Positions 46,875 through 59,540 of a DNA stretch of 64,000 nt are shown in pieces (position 1 is the stretch's first letter; every line of letters begins with the position of its first letter). The DNA is from Elymus sibiricus (lineage: Eukaryota > Streptophyta > Magnoliopsida > Poales > Poaceae), in NCBI GenBank assembly GCA_039707655.1, contig CM077670.1:143944001-144008000 (forward strand), given 5' to 3'. The notes under the pieces were generated by a model. The model was not told the DNA's origin. It ran no database searches and saw only the letters and a list, made by a program, of their open reading frames with translations. The position numbers and the translations under genes are program-made.

Positions 46875-49800
46875 TCACACAGTCAAGTTAAAGGGGTCTC
46901 ATCGTAAGTGATTGATGCAGGATACACAACAGCAGTACTTTGATGTAAGAACAAGGAGTGATAGACTGATATAGTATGTACCAGAAACAAGAAGGCGTGT
47001 CATATTCACATGTATAATTTGTAAGCTAAGCAGATGCATTTTACCTAATTAGAAGCAATACAAGCTAGACACCATATGCAACATGCAACCAGATATCACA
47101 CTGCCAAGTTAAAGCAAGCACCTGGGATGGTGGAGTAGGGGAGATGAGACTTGGAGCTTGTAATGCACTAGAAGTACAAGGAGAAAGTGTAGTGATGGTC
47201 CGTTTACGTTGCTGCAGAGGACCACCATCATCCCCTTCCCTCCTCTTTTTTGATTTTGCCTTGTAAAGTCAAACCCACAAGAAAAAGGAATAGAAATAGC
47301 TTTTCAGAACTCATTGAGGCTTGATACTGATGAACACTACTTTGATGTAAGGAAACCACAAGATAGAAGGATGGAGTATGTACGAAAAAAAGGACAGCAT
47401 TGCATATTCACACCTATGATGTGTGAACTAAGCAGAAGGCATTTCAACTAATTAGAAGCAATGCAAGCTAGACACCATATGAAAGACACAAACAATATCA
47501 CTCTGCCAAGTTAAAAGTGTCTCGTCGTAAGTGGAATTTCGAAAAATTAGAAGCAGTACAAGCTCGAAATCAATGCAAGATGCAACCAATATCACACTGC
47601 CAAGTTAAAGGTGTCTCATCGTAAGTGATTGATGCAGGATACACAACAACAGTACTTTGATGTAAGAACATGGTGTGATAGACAGATATAGTATGTACCA
47701 GAAACAGGAAGGCGTGTCATATTCACATGTATAGTGTGTAAGCTAAGCAGATGCATTTTACCCTAATTAGAAGAAATACAAGCTAGACACCATATGCAAC
47801 ATGCAACCAGATATCACACTGCCAAGTTAGAGCAAGCACCTGGGATGGTGGAGTAGGGGAGACGAGACTTGGAACTTGTAATGCACTAGAAGTAGAAGGA
47901 GAAAGTGTAGAGATGGTCCGTTTGTGTTGCTGAAGAGGACCACCATCATCCCCTTCCTTTCTCTTTTTTGATTTTGCCTTGGGAAGTCAAACCCACAAGA
48001 AAAAGGAAGAAAAATTTCTTTTCTGAACTCATTGATGAATGATACTGATGAACACTACTTTGATGTAAGGCAACCGCAAGATAGAAGGATGGAATATGTA
48101 CGAAAAAAGGACAGCATTGCATATTCACACCTATGATGTGTGAACTAAGCAGAAGGCATTTCAACAAATTAGAAGCAATGCATGCTAGACACCATATGAA
48201 AGACGCAACCAATATCACTCTGCCAAGTTAAAAGTGTCTCGTCATAAGTGGAATTTCGAAAAATTAGAAGCAGTACAAGCTAGAAATCAATGCAAGATGC
48301 AACCAAAATCACACTGCCAAGTTAAAGGGGTCTCATCGTAAGTGATTGATGCAGGATACACAACAGCAGTACTTTGATGTAAGAACATGGTGTGATAGAC
48401 AGATATAGTATGTACCAGAAACAGGAAGGCGTGTCATATTCACATGTATAATGTGTAAGCTAAGAAGATGCATTTTACCCTAATTAGAAGCAATACAAGC
48501 TAGACACCATATGCAACATGCAGCCAGATATCACACTGCCAAGTTAGAGCAAGCACCTAGGATTGTGGAGTAGGGGAGATGAGACTTGGAACTTGTAATG
48601 CACTAGAAGTACAAGGAGAATCTGTAGAGATGGTCCGTTTACGTTGCTGCAGAGGACCACCATCATCCCCTTCCTTCCTCTTTTTTGATTTTACCTTGTA
48701 AAGTCAAACCCAAAAGAAAAAGGTAGAAAAATTGCTTTTCAGAACTCAATGATGCATGATACTAATGAACACTACTTTGATGTAAGGCAACCGCAAGATA
48801 GAACGGTGGAATATGTACGAAAAAAAGAAAAGCATTGCATATTCACACCTATGATGTGTGAACTAAGCAGAAGGCATTTCAACTAATTAGAAGCAATGCA
48901 AGATAGACACCATATGAAAGACGCAACCAATATCACTCTACCAAGTTAAAAGTGTCTTGTCATAAGTGGAATTTCGAAAAATTAGAAGCAGTATAAGCTA
49001 GAAATCAATGCAAGATGCAACCAATATCACACTGCCAAGTTAAAGGTGTCTCATCGTAAGTGATTGATGCAGGATACACCACAGCGGTACTTTGTTGTAA
49101 GAACATGGTGTGATAGACAGATATAGTATGTACCAGAAACAGGAAGGCGTGTCATATTCACATGTATAGTGTGTAAGCTAAGCAGATACATTTTACCCTA
49201 ATTAGAAGCAATACAAGCTAGACACCATATGCAACATGCAACCAGATATCACACTGCCAAGTTAGGGCAAGCACCTGGGATGGTGGAGTAGTGGAGATGA
49301 GACTTGGAACTTGTAATGCACTAGAAGTACAAGGAGATTGTGTAGAGATGGTCAGTTTACGTTGCTGCAGAGGACCACCATCATCCCCTTCCTTCCTCTT
49401 TTTTGATTTAGCCTTGTAAAGTCGAACCCACAAGAAAAACGAAGAAAAATTGCTTTTCAGAACTCATTGATGCATGATACTGATGAACACTACTTTGATG
49501 TAAGGCAACCGCAAGATAGAAGGGTGGAATATGTGCGAAAAAAAGAAAAGCATTGCATATTCACACCTATGATGTGTGAACTAAGCAGAAGGCATTTCAA
49601 CTAATTAGAAGCAATGCAAGATAGACACCATATGAAAGACGCAACCAATATCACTCTACCAAGTTAAAAGTGTCTTGTCATAAGTGGAATTTCGAAAAAT
49701 TAGAAGCAGTACAAGCTAGAAATCAATGCAAGATGCAACCAATATCACACTGCCAAGTTAAAGGTGTCTCATAGTAAGTGATTGATGCAGGATACACAAC

Positions 49801-52520
49801 AGCAATACTTTGTTGTAAGAACATGGTGTGATAGACAGATATAGTATTTACCAGAAACAGGAAGGCGTGTCATATTCACATGTATAATGTGTAAGCTAAG
49901 CAGATGCATTTTACCCTAATTAGAAGCAATACAAGCTAGACACCATATGCAACATGTAGCCAGATATCAAACTGCCAAGTTAGAGCAAGCTCCTGGGATG
50001 GTGGAGTAGGGGAGATGAGACTTGGAAGTGGTAATGCACTTGAAGTACAAAGAGAATGTGTAGAGATGGTCCGTTTACGTTGCTGCAGAGGAGCACCATC
50101 ATCCCCTTCCTTCCACTTTTTTGATTTAGCCTTGTAAAGTCAAACCCACAAGAAAAAGGAAGAAAAATTGCTTTTCAGAACTCATTGATGCATGATACTG
50201 ATGAACACTACTTTGATGTAAGGCAACCGCAAGATAGAAGGGTGGAATATGTACGAAAAAAAGAAAAGCATTGCATATTCACACCTATGATGTGTGAACT
50301 AAGCAGAAGGCATTTCAACTAATTAGAAGAAATGTAAGATAGACACCATATGAAAGACGCAACCAATATCACTCTACCAAGTTAAAAGTGTCTTGTCATA
50401 AGTGGAATTTCGAAAAATTAGAAGCAGTACAAGCTAGAAATCAATGCAAGATGCAACCAAAATCACACTGCCAAGTTGAAGGGGTCTCATCGTAAGTGAT
50501 TGATGCAGGATACACAACAGCAGTACTTTGATGTAAGAACATGGTGTGATAGACAGATATAGTATGTACCAGAAACAGGAAGGCGTGTCATATTCACATG
50601 TATAATGTGTAAGCTAAGCAGATGCATTTTACCCTAATTTGAAGCAATACAAGCTAGACACCATATGCAACATGCAGCCAGATATCACACTGCCAAGTTA
50701 GAGCAAGCACCTGGGATGGTGGAGTAGGGGAGATGAGACTTGGAACTTGTAATGCACTAGATGTACAAGGAGAAACTGTAGAGATGGTCCGTTTACGTTG
50801 CTGCAGAGGTCCACCATCATCCCCTTCCTTCCTCTTTTTTGATTTTACCTTGTAAAGTCAAACCCAAAAGAAAAAGGTAGAAAAATTGCTTTTCAGAACT
50901 CAATGATGCATGATACTGATGAACACTACTTTGATGTAAGGCAACCGCAAGATAGAACGGTGGAATATGTACGAAAAAAAGAAAAGCATTGCATATTCAC
51001 ACCTATGATGTGTGAACTAAGCAGAAGGCATTTCAACTAATTAGAAGCAATGCAAGATAGACACCATATGAAAGACGCAACCAATATCACTCTACCAAGT
51101 TAAAAGTGTCTTGTCATAAGTGGAATTTCGAAAAATTAGAAGCAGTATAAGCTAGAAATCAATGCAAGATGCAACCAATATCACACTGCCAAGTTAAAGG
51201 TGTCTCATCGTAAGTGATTGATGCAGGATACACCACAGCGGTACTTTGTTGTAAGAACATGGTGTGATAGACAGATATAGTATGTACCAGAAACAGGAAG
51301 GCGTGTCATATTCACATGTATAATGTGTAAGCTAAGCAGATGCATTTTACCCTAATTAGAAGCAATACAAGCTAGACACCATATGCAACATGTAGCCAGA
51401 TATCAAACTGCCAAGTTAGAGCAAGCTCCTGGGATGGTGGAGTAGGGGAGATGAGACTTGGAAGTGGTAATGCACTTGAAGTACAAAGAGAATGTGTAGA
51501 GATGGTCCGTTTACGTTGCTGCAGAGGAGCACCATCATCCCCTTCCTTCCACTTTTTTGATTTAGCCTTGTAAAGTCAAACCCACAAGAAAAAGGAAGAA
51601 AAATTGCTTTTCAGAACTCATTGATGCATGATACTGATGAACACTACTTTGATGTAAGGCAACCGCAAGATAGAAGGGTGGAATATGTACGAAAAAAAGA
51701 AAAGCATTGCATATTCACACCTATGATGTGTGAACTAAGCAGAAGGCATTTCAACTAATTAGAAGCAATGCAAGATAGACACCATATGAAAGACGCAACC
51801 AATATCACTCTACCAAGTTAAAAGTGTCTTGTCATAAGTGGAATTTCGAAAAATTAGAAGCAGTACAAGCTAGAAATCAATGCAAGATGCAACCAATATC
51901 ACACTGCCAAGGTAAAGGTGTCTCATCGTAAGTGATTGATGCATGATACACAACAGCAGTACTTTGTTGTAAGAACATGGTGTGATAGAGAGATATAGTA
52001 TGTACCAGAAACAGGAAGGCGTGTCATATTCACATGTATAATGTGTAAGCTAAGCAGATGCATTTTACCCTAATTAGAAGCAATACAAGCTAGACACCAT
52101 ATGCAACATGTAGCCAGATATCAAACTGCCAAGTTAGAGCAAGCTCCTGGGATGGTGGAGTAGGGGAGATCAGACATGGAAGTGGTAATGCACTGGAAGT
52201 ACAAAGAGAATGTGTAGAGATGGTCCGTTTACGTTGCTGCAGAGGAGCACCATCATCCCCTTCCTTCCTCTTTTTTGATTTAGCCTTGTAAAGTCAAACC
52301 CACAAGAAAAAGGAAGAAAAATTGCTTTTCAGAACTCATTGATGCATGATACTGATGAACACTACTTTGATGTAAGGCAACCGCAAGATAGAAGGGTGGA
52401 ATATGTACGATAAAAAGAAAAGCATTGCATATTCATACCTATGATGTGTGAACTAAGCAGAAGGCATTTCAACTAATTAGAAGCAATGCAAGCGAGACAC
52501 CATATGAAAGACGCAACCAA
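46875..52520. repeat. 8-unit higher-order block, copy 2
   Basis: It repeats copy 1 with an offset of about 5742 bp; for example the 71-codon minus-strand frame at 43476-43691 recurs identically at 49218-49433. Scattered single-base differences separate the copies ('gaggcatgat' at 41576 versus 'gaggcttgat' at 47318). Near 52.5 kb the two copies part ('gtcttgtc' versus 'gtctcgtc'). Confidence 0.8.
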
Positions 52521-55500
52521 TATCACTCTACCAAGTTAAAAGTGTCTCGTCATAAGTGGAATTTCGAAAAATTAGAAGCAGTACAAGCTAGAAATCAATG
52601 CAAGATGCAACCAATATCACACTGCCAAGTTAAAGGTGTCTCATCGTAAGTGATTGATGCAGGATACACAACAACAGTACTTTGATGTAAGAACATGGTG
52701 TGATAGACAGATATAGTATGTACCAGAATCAGGAAGGCGTGTCATATTCACATGTATAGTGTGTAAGCTAAGCAGATGCATTTTACCCTAATTAGAAGCA
52801 ATACAAGCTAGACACCATATGCAACAAGCAACCAGATATCACACTGCCATGTTAGAGCAAGAACCTGGGATGGTGCAGTAGGGGAGATGAGACTTGGAAC
52901 TTGTAATGCACTAGAAGTACAAGGAGAAAGTGTAGAGATGGTTCGTTTATGTTGCTGAAGAGGACCACCAACATCCCGTTCCTTTCTCTTTTTTGATTTT
53001 GCCTTGTAAAGTCAAACCCACAAGAAAAAGGAAGAAAAATTTCTTTTCAGAACTCATTGATGCATGATACTGATGAACACTACTTTGATGTAAGGCAACC
53101 GCAAGATAGAAGGATGGAATATGTACGAAAATACGGACAACATTGCTTGGTCACACCTATGATGTGTGAACTAAGCAGAAGGCATTTCAACAAATTAGAA
53201 GCAATGCATGCTAGACACCATATGAAAGACGCAACCAATATCACTCTGCCAAGTTAAAAGTGTCTCGTCATAAGTGGAATTTCGAAAAATTAGAAGCAGT
53301 AAAAGCTAGAAATCAATGCAAGATGCAACCAATATCACATTGCCAAGTTAAAGGGGTCTCATCGTAAGTGATTGATGCAGGATACACAACAGCAGTACTT
53401 TGATGTATGAACATGGTGTTATAGACAGATATAGTATGTACCAGAAACAGGAAGGCGTGTCATATTCACATGTATAATGTGTAAGCTAAGCAGATGCATT
53501 TTACCCTAATTAGAAGCAATACAAGCTAGACACCATATGCAACATGCAGCCAGATATCACAATGCTAAGTTAGAGGAAGCACCTGGGATGGTGGAGTAGG
53601 GGAGATGAGACTTGGAACTTGTAATGCACTAGAAGTACAAGGAGAATGTGTAGAGATGGTCCGTTTACGTTGCTGCAGAGGTCCACCATCATCCCCTTCC
53701 TTCCTCTTTTTAGATTTTACCTTGTAAAGTCAAACCCAAAAGAAAAGGGAAGAAAAATTGCTTTTCAGAACTCATTGATGCATGATACTGATGAACACTA
53801 CTTTGATGTAAGGCAACCGCAAGATAGAAGGATGGAATATGTACGAAAAAAAAGAAAAGCATTGCAAATTCACACCTATGATGTGTGAACTAAGCAGAAG
53901 GCATTTCAACTAATTAGAAGCAATGCAAGATAGACACCATATGAAAGACGCAACCAATATCACTCTACCAAGTTAAAAGTGTCTCGTCATAAGTGGAATT
54001 TCGAAAAATTAGAAGCGGTACAAGCTAGAAATCAATGCAAGATGCAACCAAGATCACACTGCCAAGTTAAAGGTGTCTCATCGTAAGTGATTGATGCAGG
54101 ATACACAACAGCAGTACTTTGTTGTAAGAACATGGTGTGATAGACAGATATAGTATGTACCAGAAACAGGAAGGCGTGTCATCTTCACATGTATAATGTG
54201 TCAGCTAAGCAGATACATTTTACCCTAATTAGAAGCAATACAAGCTAGACACCATATGCAACATGCAACCAGATATCACACTGCCAAGTTAGAGCAAGCA
54301 CCTAGGATGGTGGAGTAGGGGAGATGAGACTTGGAAGTGGTAATGCACTAGAAGTACAAAGAGAATGTGTAGAGATGGTCCGTTTACGTTGCTGCAGAGG
54401 AGCACCATCATCCCCTTCCTTCCTCTTTTTTGATTTAGCCTTGTAAAGTCAAACCCACAAGAAAAAGGAAGAAAAATTGCTTTTCAGAACACATTGATGC
54501 ATGATACTGATGAACACTACTTTGATGTAAGGCAACCGCAAGATAGAATGGTGGAATATGTACGATAAAAAGAAAAGCATTGCATATTCACACCTATGAT
54601 GTGTGAACTAAGCAGAAGGCATTTCTACTAATTAGAAGCAATGCAAGCGAGACACCATACGAAAGACGCAACCAATATCACTCTACCAAGTTAAAAGTGT
54701 CTCGTCATAAGTGGAATTTCGAAAAATTAGAAGCAGTACAAGCTAGAAATCAATGCAAGATGCAACCAATATCACACTCCCAAGTTAAAGGTGTCTCATC
54801 GTAAGTGATTGATGCAGGATACACAACAACAGTACTTTGATGTAAGAACATGGTGTGATAGACATATATAGTATGTACCAGAAACAGGAAGGCGTGTCAT
54901 ATTCACATGTATAGTGTGTAACCTAAGCAGATGCATTTTACCCTAATTAGAAGCAATACAAGCTAGACACAATATGCAACATGCAACCAGATATCACACT
55001 GCCAAGTTAGAGCAAGAACCTGGGATGGTGCAGTAGGGGAGATGAGACTTGGAACTTGTAATGCACTAGAAGTACAAGGAGAAAGTGTAGAGATGGTTCG
55101 TTTATGTTGCTGAAGAGGACCACCAACATCCCCTTCCTTTCTCTTTTTTGATTTTGCCTTGTAAAGTCAAACCCACAAGAAAAAGGAAGAAAAATTTCTT
55201 TGCAGAACTCATTGATGCATGATACTGATGAAGACTACTTTGATGTAAGGCAACCGCAAGATAGAAGGATGGAATATGTACGAAAAAAAGGACAACATTG
55301 CATATTCACACCTATGATGTGTGAACTAAGCAGAAGGCATTTCAACAAATTAGAAGCAATGCATACTAGACACCATATGAAAGACGCAACAAATATCACT
55401 CTGCCAAGTTAAAAGTGTCTCGTCATAAGTGGAATTTTGAAAAATTAGAAGCAGTACAAGCTAGAAATCAATGCAAGATGCAACCAATATCACACTGCCA

Positions 55501-58387
55501 TGTTAAAGGGGTCTCATCGTAAGTGGTTGATGCAGGATACACAACAGCAGTACTTTGACGTAAGAACATGGTGTGATAGACAGATATAGTATGTACCAGA
55601 AACAGGAAGGCGTGTCATATTCACATGTATAATGTATAAGCTAAGCAGATACATTTTACCCTAATTAGAAGCAATACAAGCTAGACACCATATGCAACAT
55701 GCAACCAGATATCACACTGCAAAGTTAGAGCAAGCACCTGGGATGGTGTAGTAGGGGAGATGAGACTTGGAACTTGTAATGCACTAGAAGTACAAGGAGA
55801 AAGTGTAGAGATGGTCCGTTTATGTTGCTGAAGAGGACCACCATCATCCCCTTCCTTTCTGTTTTTTGATTTTGCCTTGTCCAGTCAAACCCACAAGAAA
55901 AAGGAAGAAAAATTTCTTTTCAGAACTCATTGATGCATGATACTGATGAACACTACTTTGACGTAAGGCAACCGCAAGATAGAAGTATGGAATATGTACA
56001 AAAAAAAGGACAGCATTGCATATTCACACCTATGATGTGTGAACTAAGAAGAAGGCATTTCAACAAGTTAGAAGCAATGCATGCTAGACACCATATGAAA
56101 GACGCAACCAATATCACTCTGCCAAGTTAAAAGTGTCTCGTCATAAGTGGAATTTCAAAAAATTAGAAGCAGTACAAGCTAGAAATCAATGCAAGATGCA
56201 ACCAATATCACACTGCCAAGTTAAAGGTGTCTCATCGTAAGTGATTGATGCAGGATACACAACAACAGTACTTTGATGTAAGAACATGGTGTGATAGACA
56301 GATATAGTATGTAGCAGAAACAGGAAGGCGTGTCATATTCACATGTATAATGTGTAAGCTAAGCAGATACATTTTACCCTAATTAGAAGCAATACAAGGT
56401 AGACACCATATGTAACATGCAACCAGATATCACACAACCAAGTTTGAGTAAGCACTTGGGATGGTGGAGTAGGGGAGATGAGATTTGGAACTTGTAATGC
56501 ACTAGAAGTACAAGGAGAATGTGTAGAGATGGTCCGTTTATGTTGCTGCAGAGGACCACCATCATCCCCTTCCTTTCTCTTTTTTTATTTTGCCTTGTAA
56601 AGTCAAACCCACAAGAAAAAGGAATAAAAATTATTTTTCAGAACTCATTGATGCATGATACTGATGAACACTACTTTGACGTAAGGCAACCGCACGATAG
56701 GAGGATGGAACATGTACGAAAAAAGGGACATCGTTGCATATTCACACCTATGATGTGCGAACTAACCAGAAGGCATTTCAACTAATCAGAAGAAATGCAA
56801 GCTAGACACCATATGAAAGATGCAACCAATATCACTCTGCCAAGTTAAAAGTGTCTCGTCATAAGTGGAATTTCGAAAAATCAGAAGCAGTACACGCTAG
56901 AAATCAATGCAAGATGCAACCAATATCACACTGCCAAGTTAAAGGGGTCTCATCGTAAGTGATTGATGCAGGATACACAACAGCAGTACTTTGATGTAAG
57001 AACATGGTGTGATAGACAGATATAGTATGTACCAGAAACAGGAAGGCGTGTCATATTCACATGTATAATGTGTAAGCTAATCACATGCATTTTACCCTAA
57101 TTAGAAGCAATACAAGCTAGACACCATATGCAACATGCATCCAGATATCACACTGCCAAGTTAGAGCAAGCTCCTGGGATGGTGGAGTAGGGGAGATGAG
57201 ACTTGGAACTTGTAATGCACTAGAAGTACAAAGAGAATGTGTAGAGATGGTCTGTTTACGTTGCTGCAGAGGACCACCATCATCCCCTTCCTTCCTCTTT
57301 TTCGATTTAGCCTTGTAAAGTCAAACCCACAAGAAAAAGGAAGAAAAATTGCTTTTCAGAACTCATTGATGCATGATACTGATGAACACTACATTAATGT
57401 AAGGCAACCGCAAGATAGAAGGATGGAATATGTACGAAAAAAGAAAAGCATTGCATATTCACACCTACGATGTGTGAACTAAGCAGAAGGCATTTCAACT
57501 AATTAGAAGCAATGCAAGGTAGACACCATACGAAAGACGCAACCAATATCACTCTACCAAGTTAAAAGTGTCTCGTCATAAGTGGAATTTCGAAAAATTA
57601 GAAGCAGTACAAGCTAGAAATCAATGCAAGATGCAACCAATATCACACTGCCAAGTTAAAGGTGTCTCATCGTAAGTGATTGATGCAGGATACACAACAG
57701 CAGTACTTTGATGTAAGAACATGGTGTGATAGACAGGTATAGTATGTACCAGAAACAGGAAGGCGTGTCATATTCACATGTATAGTGTGTAAGCTAAGCA
57801 GATACATTTTACCCTAATTAGAAGCAATACAAGCTAGACACCATATGCAACATGCAACCAGATATCACACTGCCAAGTTAGGGCAAGCACCTGCGATGGT
57901 GGAGTAGTGGAGATGAGACTTGGAACTTGTAATGCACTAGAAGTACAAGGAGATTGTGTAGAGATGGTCAGTTTACGTTGCTGCAGAGGACCACCATCAT
58001 CCCCTTCCTTCCTCTTTTTTTATTTAGCCTTGTAAAGTCAAACCCACAAGAAAAGGAAGAAAAATTGCATTTCAGAACTCATTGATGCATGATACTGATG
58101 AACACTACTTTGATGTAAGGCAACCGCAACATAGGAGGATGGAATATGTCCGAAAAAAAGGACAGCATTGCATATTCACACCTATGATGTGTGAACTAAG
58201 CAGAAGGCATTTCAACTAATTAGAAGCAATGCAAGCTAGACAACATATGAAAGATGCAACCAATATCACTCTGCCAAATTAAAAGGGCGGGCTAATAAGG
58301 GTATTTCAACAAATTAGAAGCAATACATAGCTACATGCTAGAAATCATATGCAATAGGCAATGAATAAAGGTGTCTCATCGTAAGTG

Positions 58388-58769
58388 ATTGGTGCGGGAT
58401 ACACAAGAACAGTAGCTTGATGTAAGAACATGGTTAATAGATAGATGTAGTATGTACCAAAAACAGGAAGGCACGTCATATTCACAGGTATAATGTGTAA
58501 ACTAAGCAGATGCAATTTACCCTAATTAGAAGCAACACAAGCTAGACACCATACTTAACATGCAACCATATGTCACACTGCCAAGTTACGGCAAGCACCT
58601 GCGATGCTGGTGTAGGGGAAATGTGGTGATCAACTACAGAGCTACGTTGACTATCTTCATCTTGCCTTCCTGTTTCTTTGAGAATCATGTCGGGAGTATG
58701 AAACTGCACTCTTTAAAATAGTGGCGTGTCTCACACTAACCCACGGGTGTGACTGTCCCATCATAAGTG
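58388..58769. repeat. Diverged ~381-bp border unit 1
   Basis: It starts 'attggtgcgggatacac' and follows the order of the satellite's 403-bp half ('tgatgtaagaacatggt', 'gtatgtacc', 'gcatgtcat/gcacgtcat', 'aactaagcagatgcaattta', 'agctagacaccata', 'caagcacctgcgatg') but ends in a different tail ('ctaacccacgggtgtgactgtcccatcataagtg'). It is far more diverged from the array than array units are from each other. Confidence 0.8.
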
Positions 58770-59150
58770 ATTGATGAGGGATACACAAGAACATTAGTTT
58801 GATGTAAGAACATGGTTAATAGACAGATGCACTATGTACTAAAAACCTGAAGGCATGTCATATTCACAGCTATTATGTGTAAACTAAGCAGATGCAATTT
58901 AACCAAATTAGAAGAATTACAAGCTAGACAGCATATGCAACATGCAACCACATATCACCCTGCCAAGTTAGAGCAAGCACCTGCGATGGTGGTGTAAGGG
59001 AAATGCGGTCACCAACTACAGAGCTACGTTGACTATCTTCATCTAGCCTTACTATTTGTTTAGAATCATGTGGGGAGGATGACACTGCACTCTTTAAAAG
59101 AGTAGCGCGTCTCACACTAACCCACGGGTGTGCCTGTCTTATCATAAGTG
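58770..59150. repeat. Diverged ~381-bp border unit 2
   Basis: It repeats border unit 1 at a distance of 382 bp with the same tail. It contains a minus-strand open stretch described separately. Compared with unit 1 there is a 1-bp indel near 58676/59058, which shifts the minus-strand frame in unit 1. Confidence 0.8.
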
Positions 59151-59175
59151 ATTGATGAGGGATACACAAGAACAT
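58924..59175 (-). other. Open stretch in border unit 2, possible old exon copy
   Basis: Open on the minus strand through SLTPPSQ to the donor-like CAG|GTGC at 58981. The part upstream of the donor reads LDEDSQRSSVVGD and resembles FDEDYQHSYIVDD in the neighbouring unit, so the two are homologous protein-level stretches. The final TPPSQ also matches the satellite copies. Whether it is transcribed cannot be seen. Confidence 0.3.
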
Positions 59176-59540
59176 TAGTTTGATGTAAGAATATGGTTAA
59201 TACACAGATGCAGTATGTACCAAAAACAGGAAGGCATGTCATATTCATAGTATATGGCTAAGCAGATGCAATTTAACCAATTTAGAAGCAATACAAGGTT
59301 GACACCATATGCAACATGCAACCACATATGACACCGAAGTAAAAGCAAGCACCTGCGATGCTAGTGTATGGCGAATGGAGTCATCAACTATATAGCTATG
59401 TTGATAGTCTTCATCGAATGACACTACATTCTTCATTAGAGTGTCAAACCGCGTCTTTCCAATCCTTGATGCAGACTGGAGCGACTGCTCTCTTTTCTTT
59501 TTAGAATACTGTGCTTGAGATTCTGAAATACCCATGCGTA
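59151..59540. repeat. Partial third border unit, outer limit of the repeat family
   Basis: 'attgatgagggatacacaag' starts it 381 bp after unit 2. Similarity runs through 'caagcacctgcgatgctag' and the exon-like stretch, but the tail after 59430 differs from units 1 and 2. Beyond 59540 no trace of the satellite is visible. Confidence 0.75.
59353..59522 (-). other. Candidate original exon of a minus-strand gene (56 codons)
   Basis: On the minus strand the frame is open from an acceptor-like GGGTATTTCAG to a donor-like TCGCAG|GTGC (59353), 170 bp. The peptide has a basic start (YSKKKREQSLQ), RIGKTRFDTLMKN, an acidic centre (FDEDYQ) and ends TLASQ. It looks more like real protein than the array copies, shares the LDED/FDED and ..SQ|GT features with border unit 2, and lies at the outer edge of the repeat. 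It may be the founder exon. The open frame extends 59535-59245 in total. I do not recognise the protein. Confidence 0.35.

Larger units (their letters stand above)
16570..58387. repeat. Tandem array of ~717-bp satellite units (main part)
   Basis: About 58 head-to-tail units, all in the same orientation as the left part. The last canonical half-unit begins at 58080; after about 58273 the sequence diverges sharply ('aaagggcgggctaataaggg') and the period changes. Copies fall into unit types by the exon-like stretch and the block after it: type A has CTGCAG plus 'aatagaaattgctttt', type B has CTGAAG plus 'gaagaaaaatttctttt', with later mixed types. No other gene or insertion is visible in these 42 kb. 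The recurrent 66-codon plus-strand and 60-90-codon minus-strand frames are by-products of the repeat. Confidence 0.97.

Noticed and set aside
16570..58387. Regular direct repeats considered as a CRISPR-like or rDNA-spacer array
   Set aside because: The whole unit repeats with no unique spacers, and no rRNA sequence is present. It is a plant satellite.
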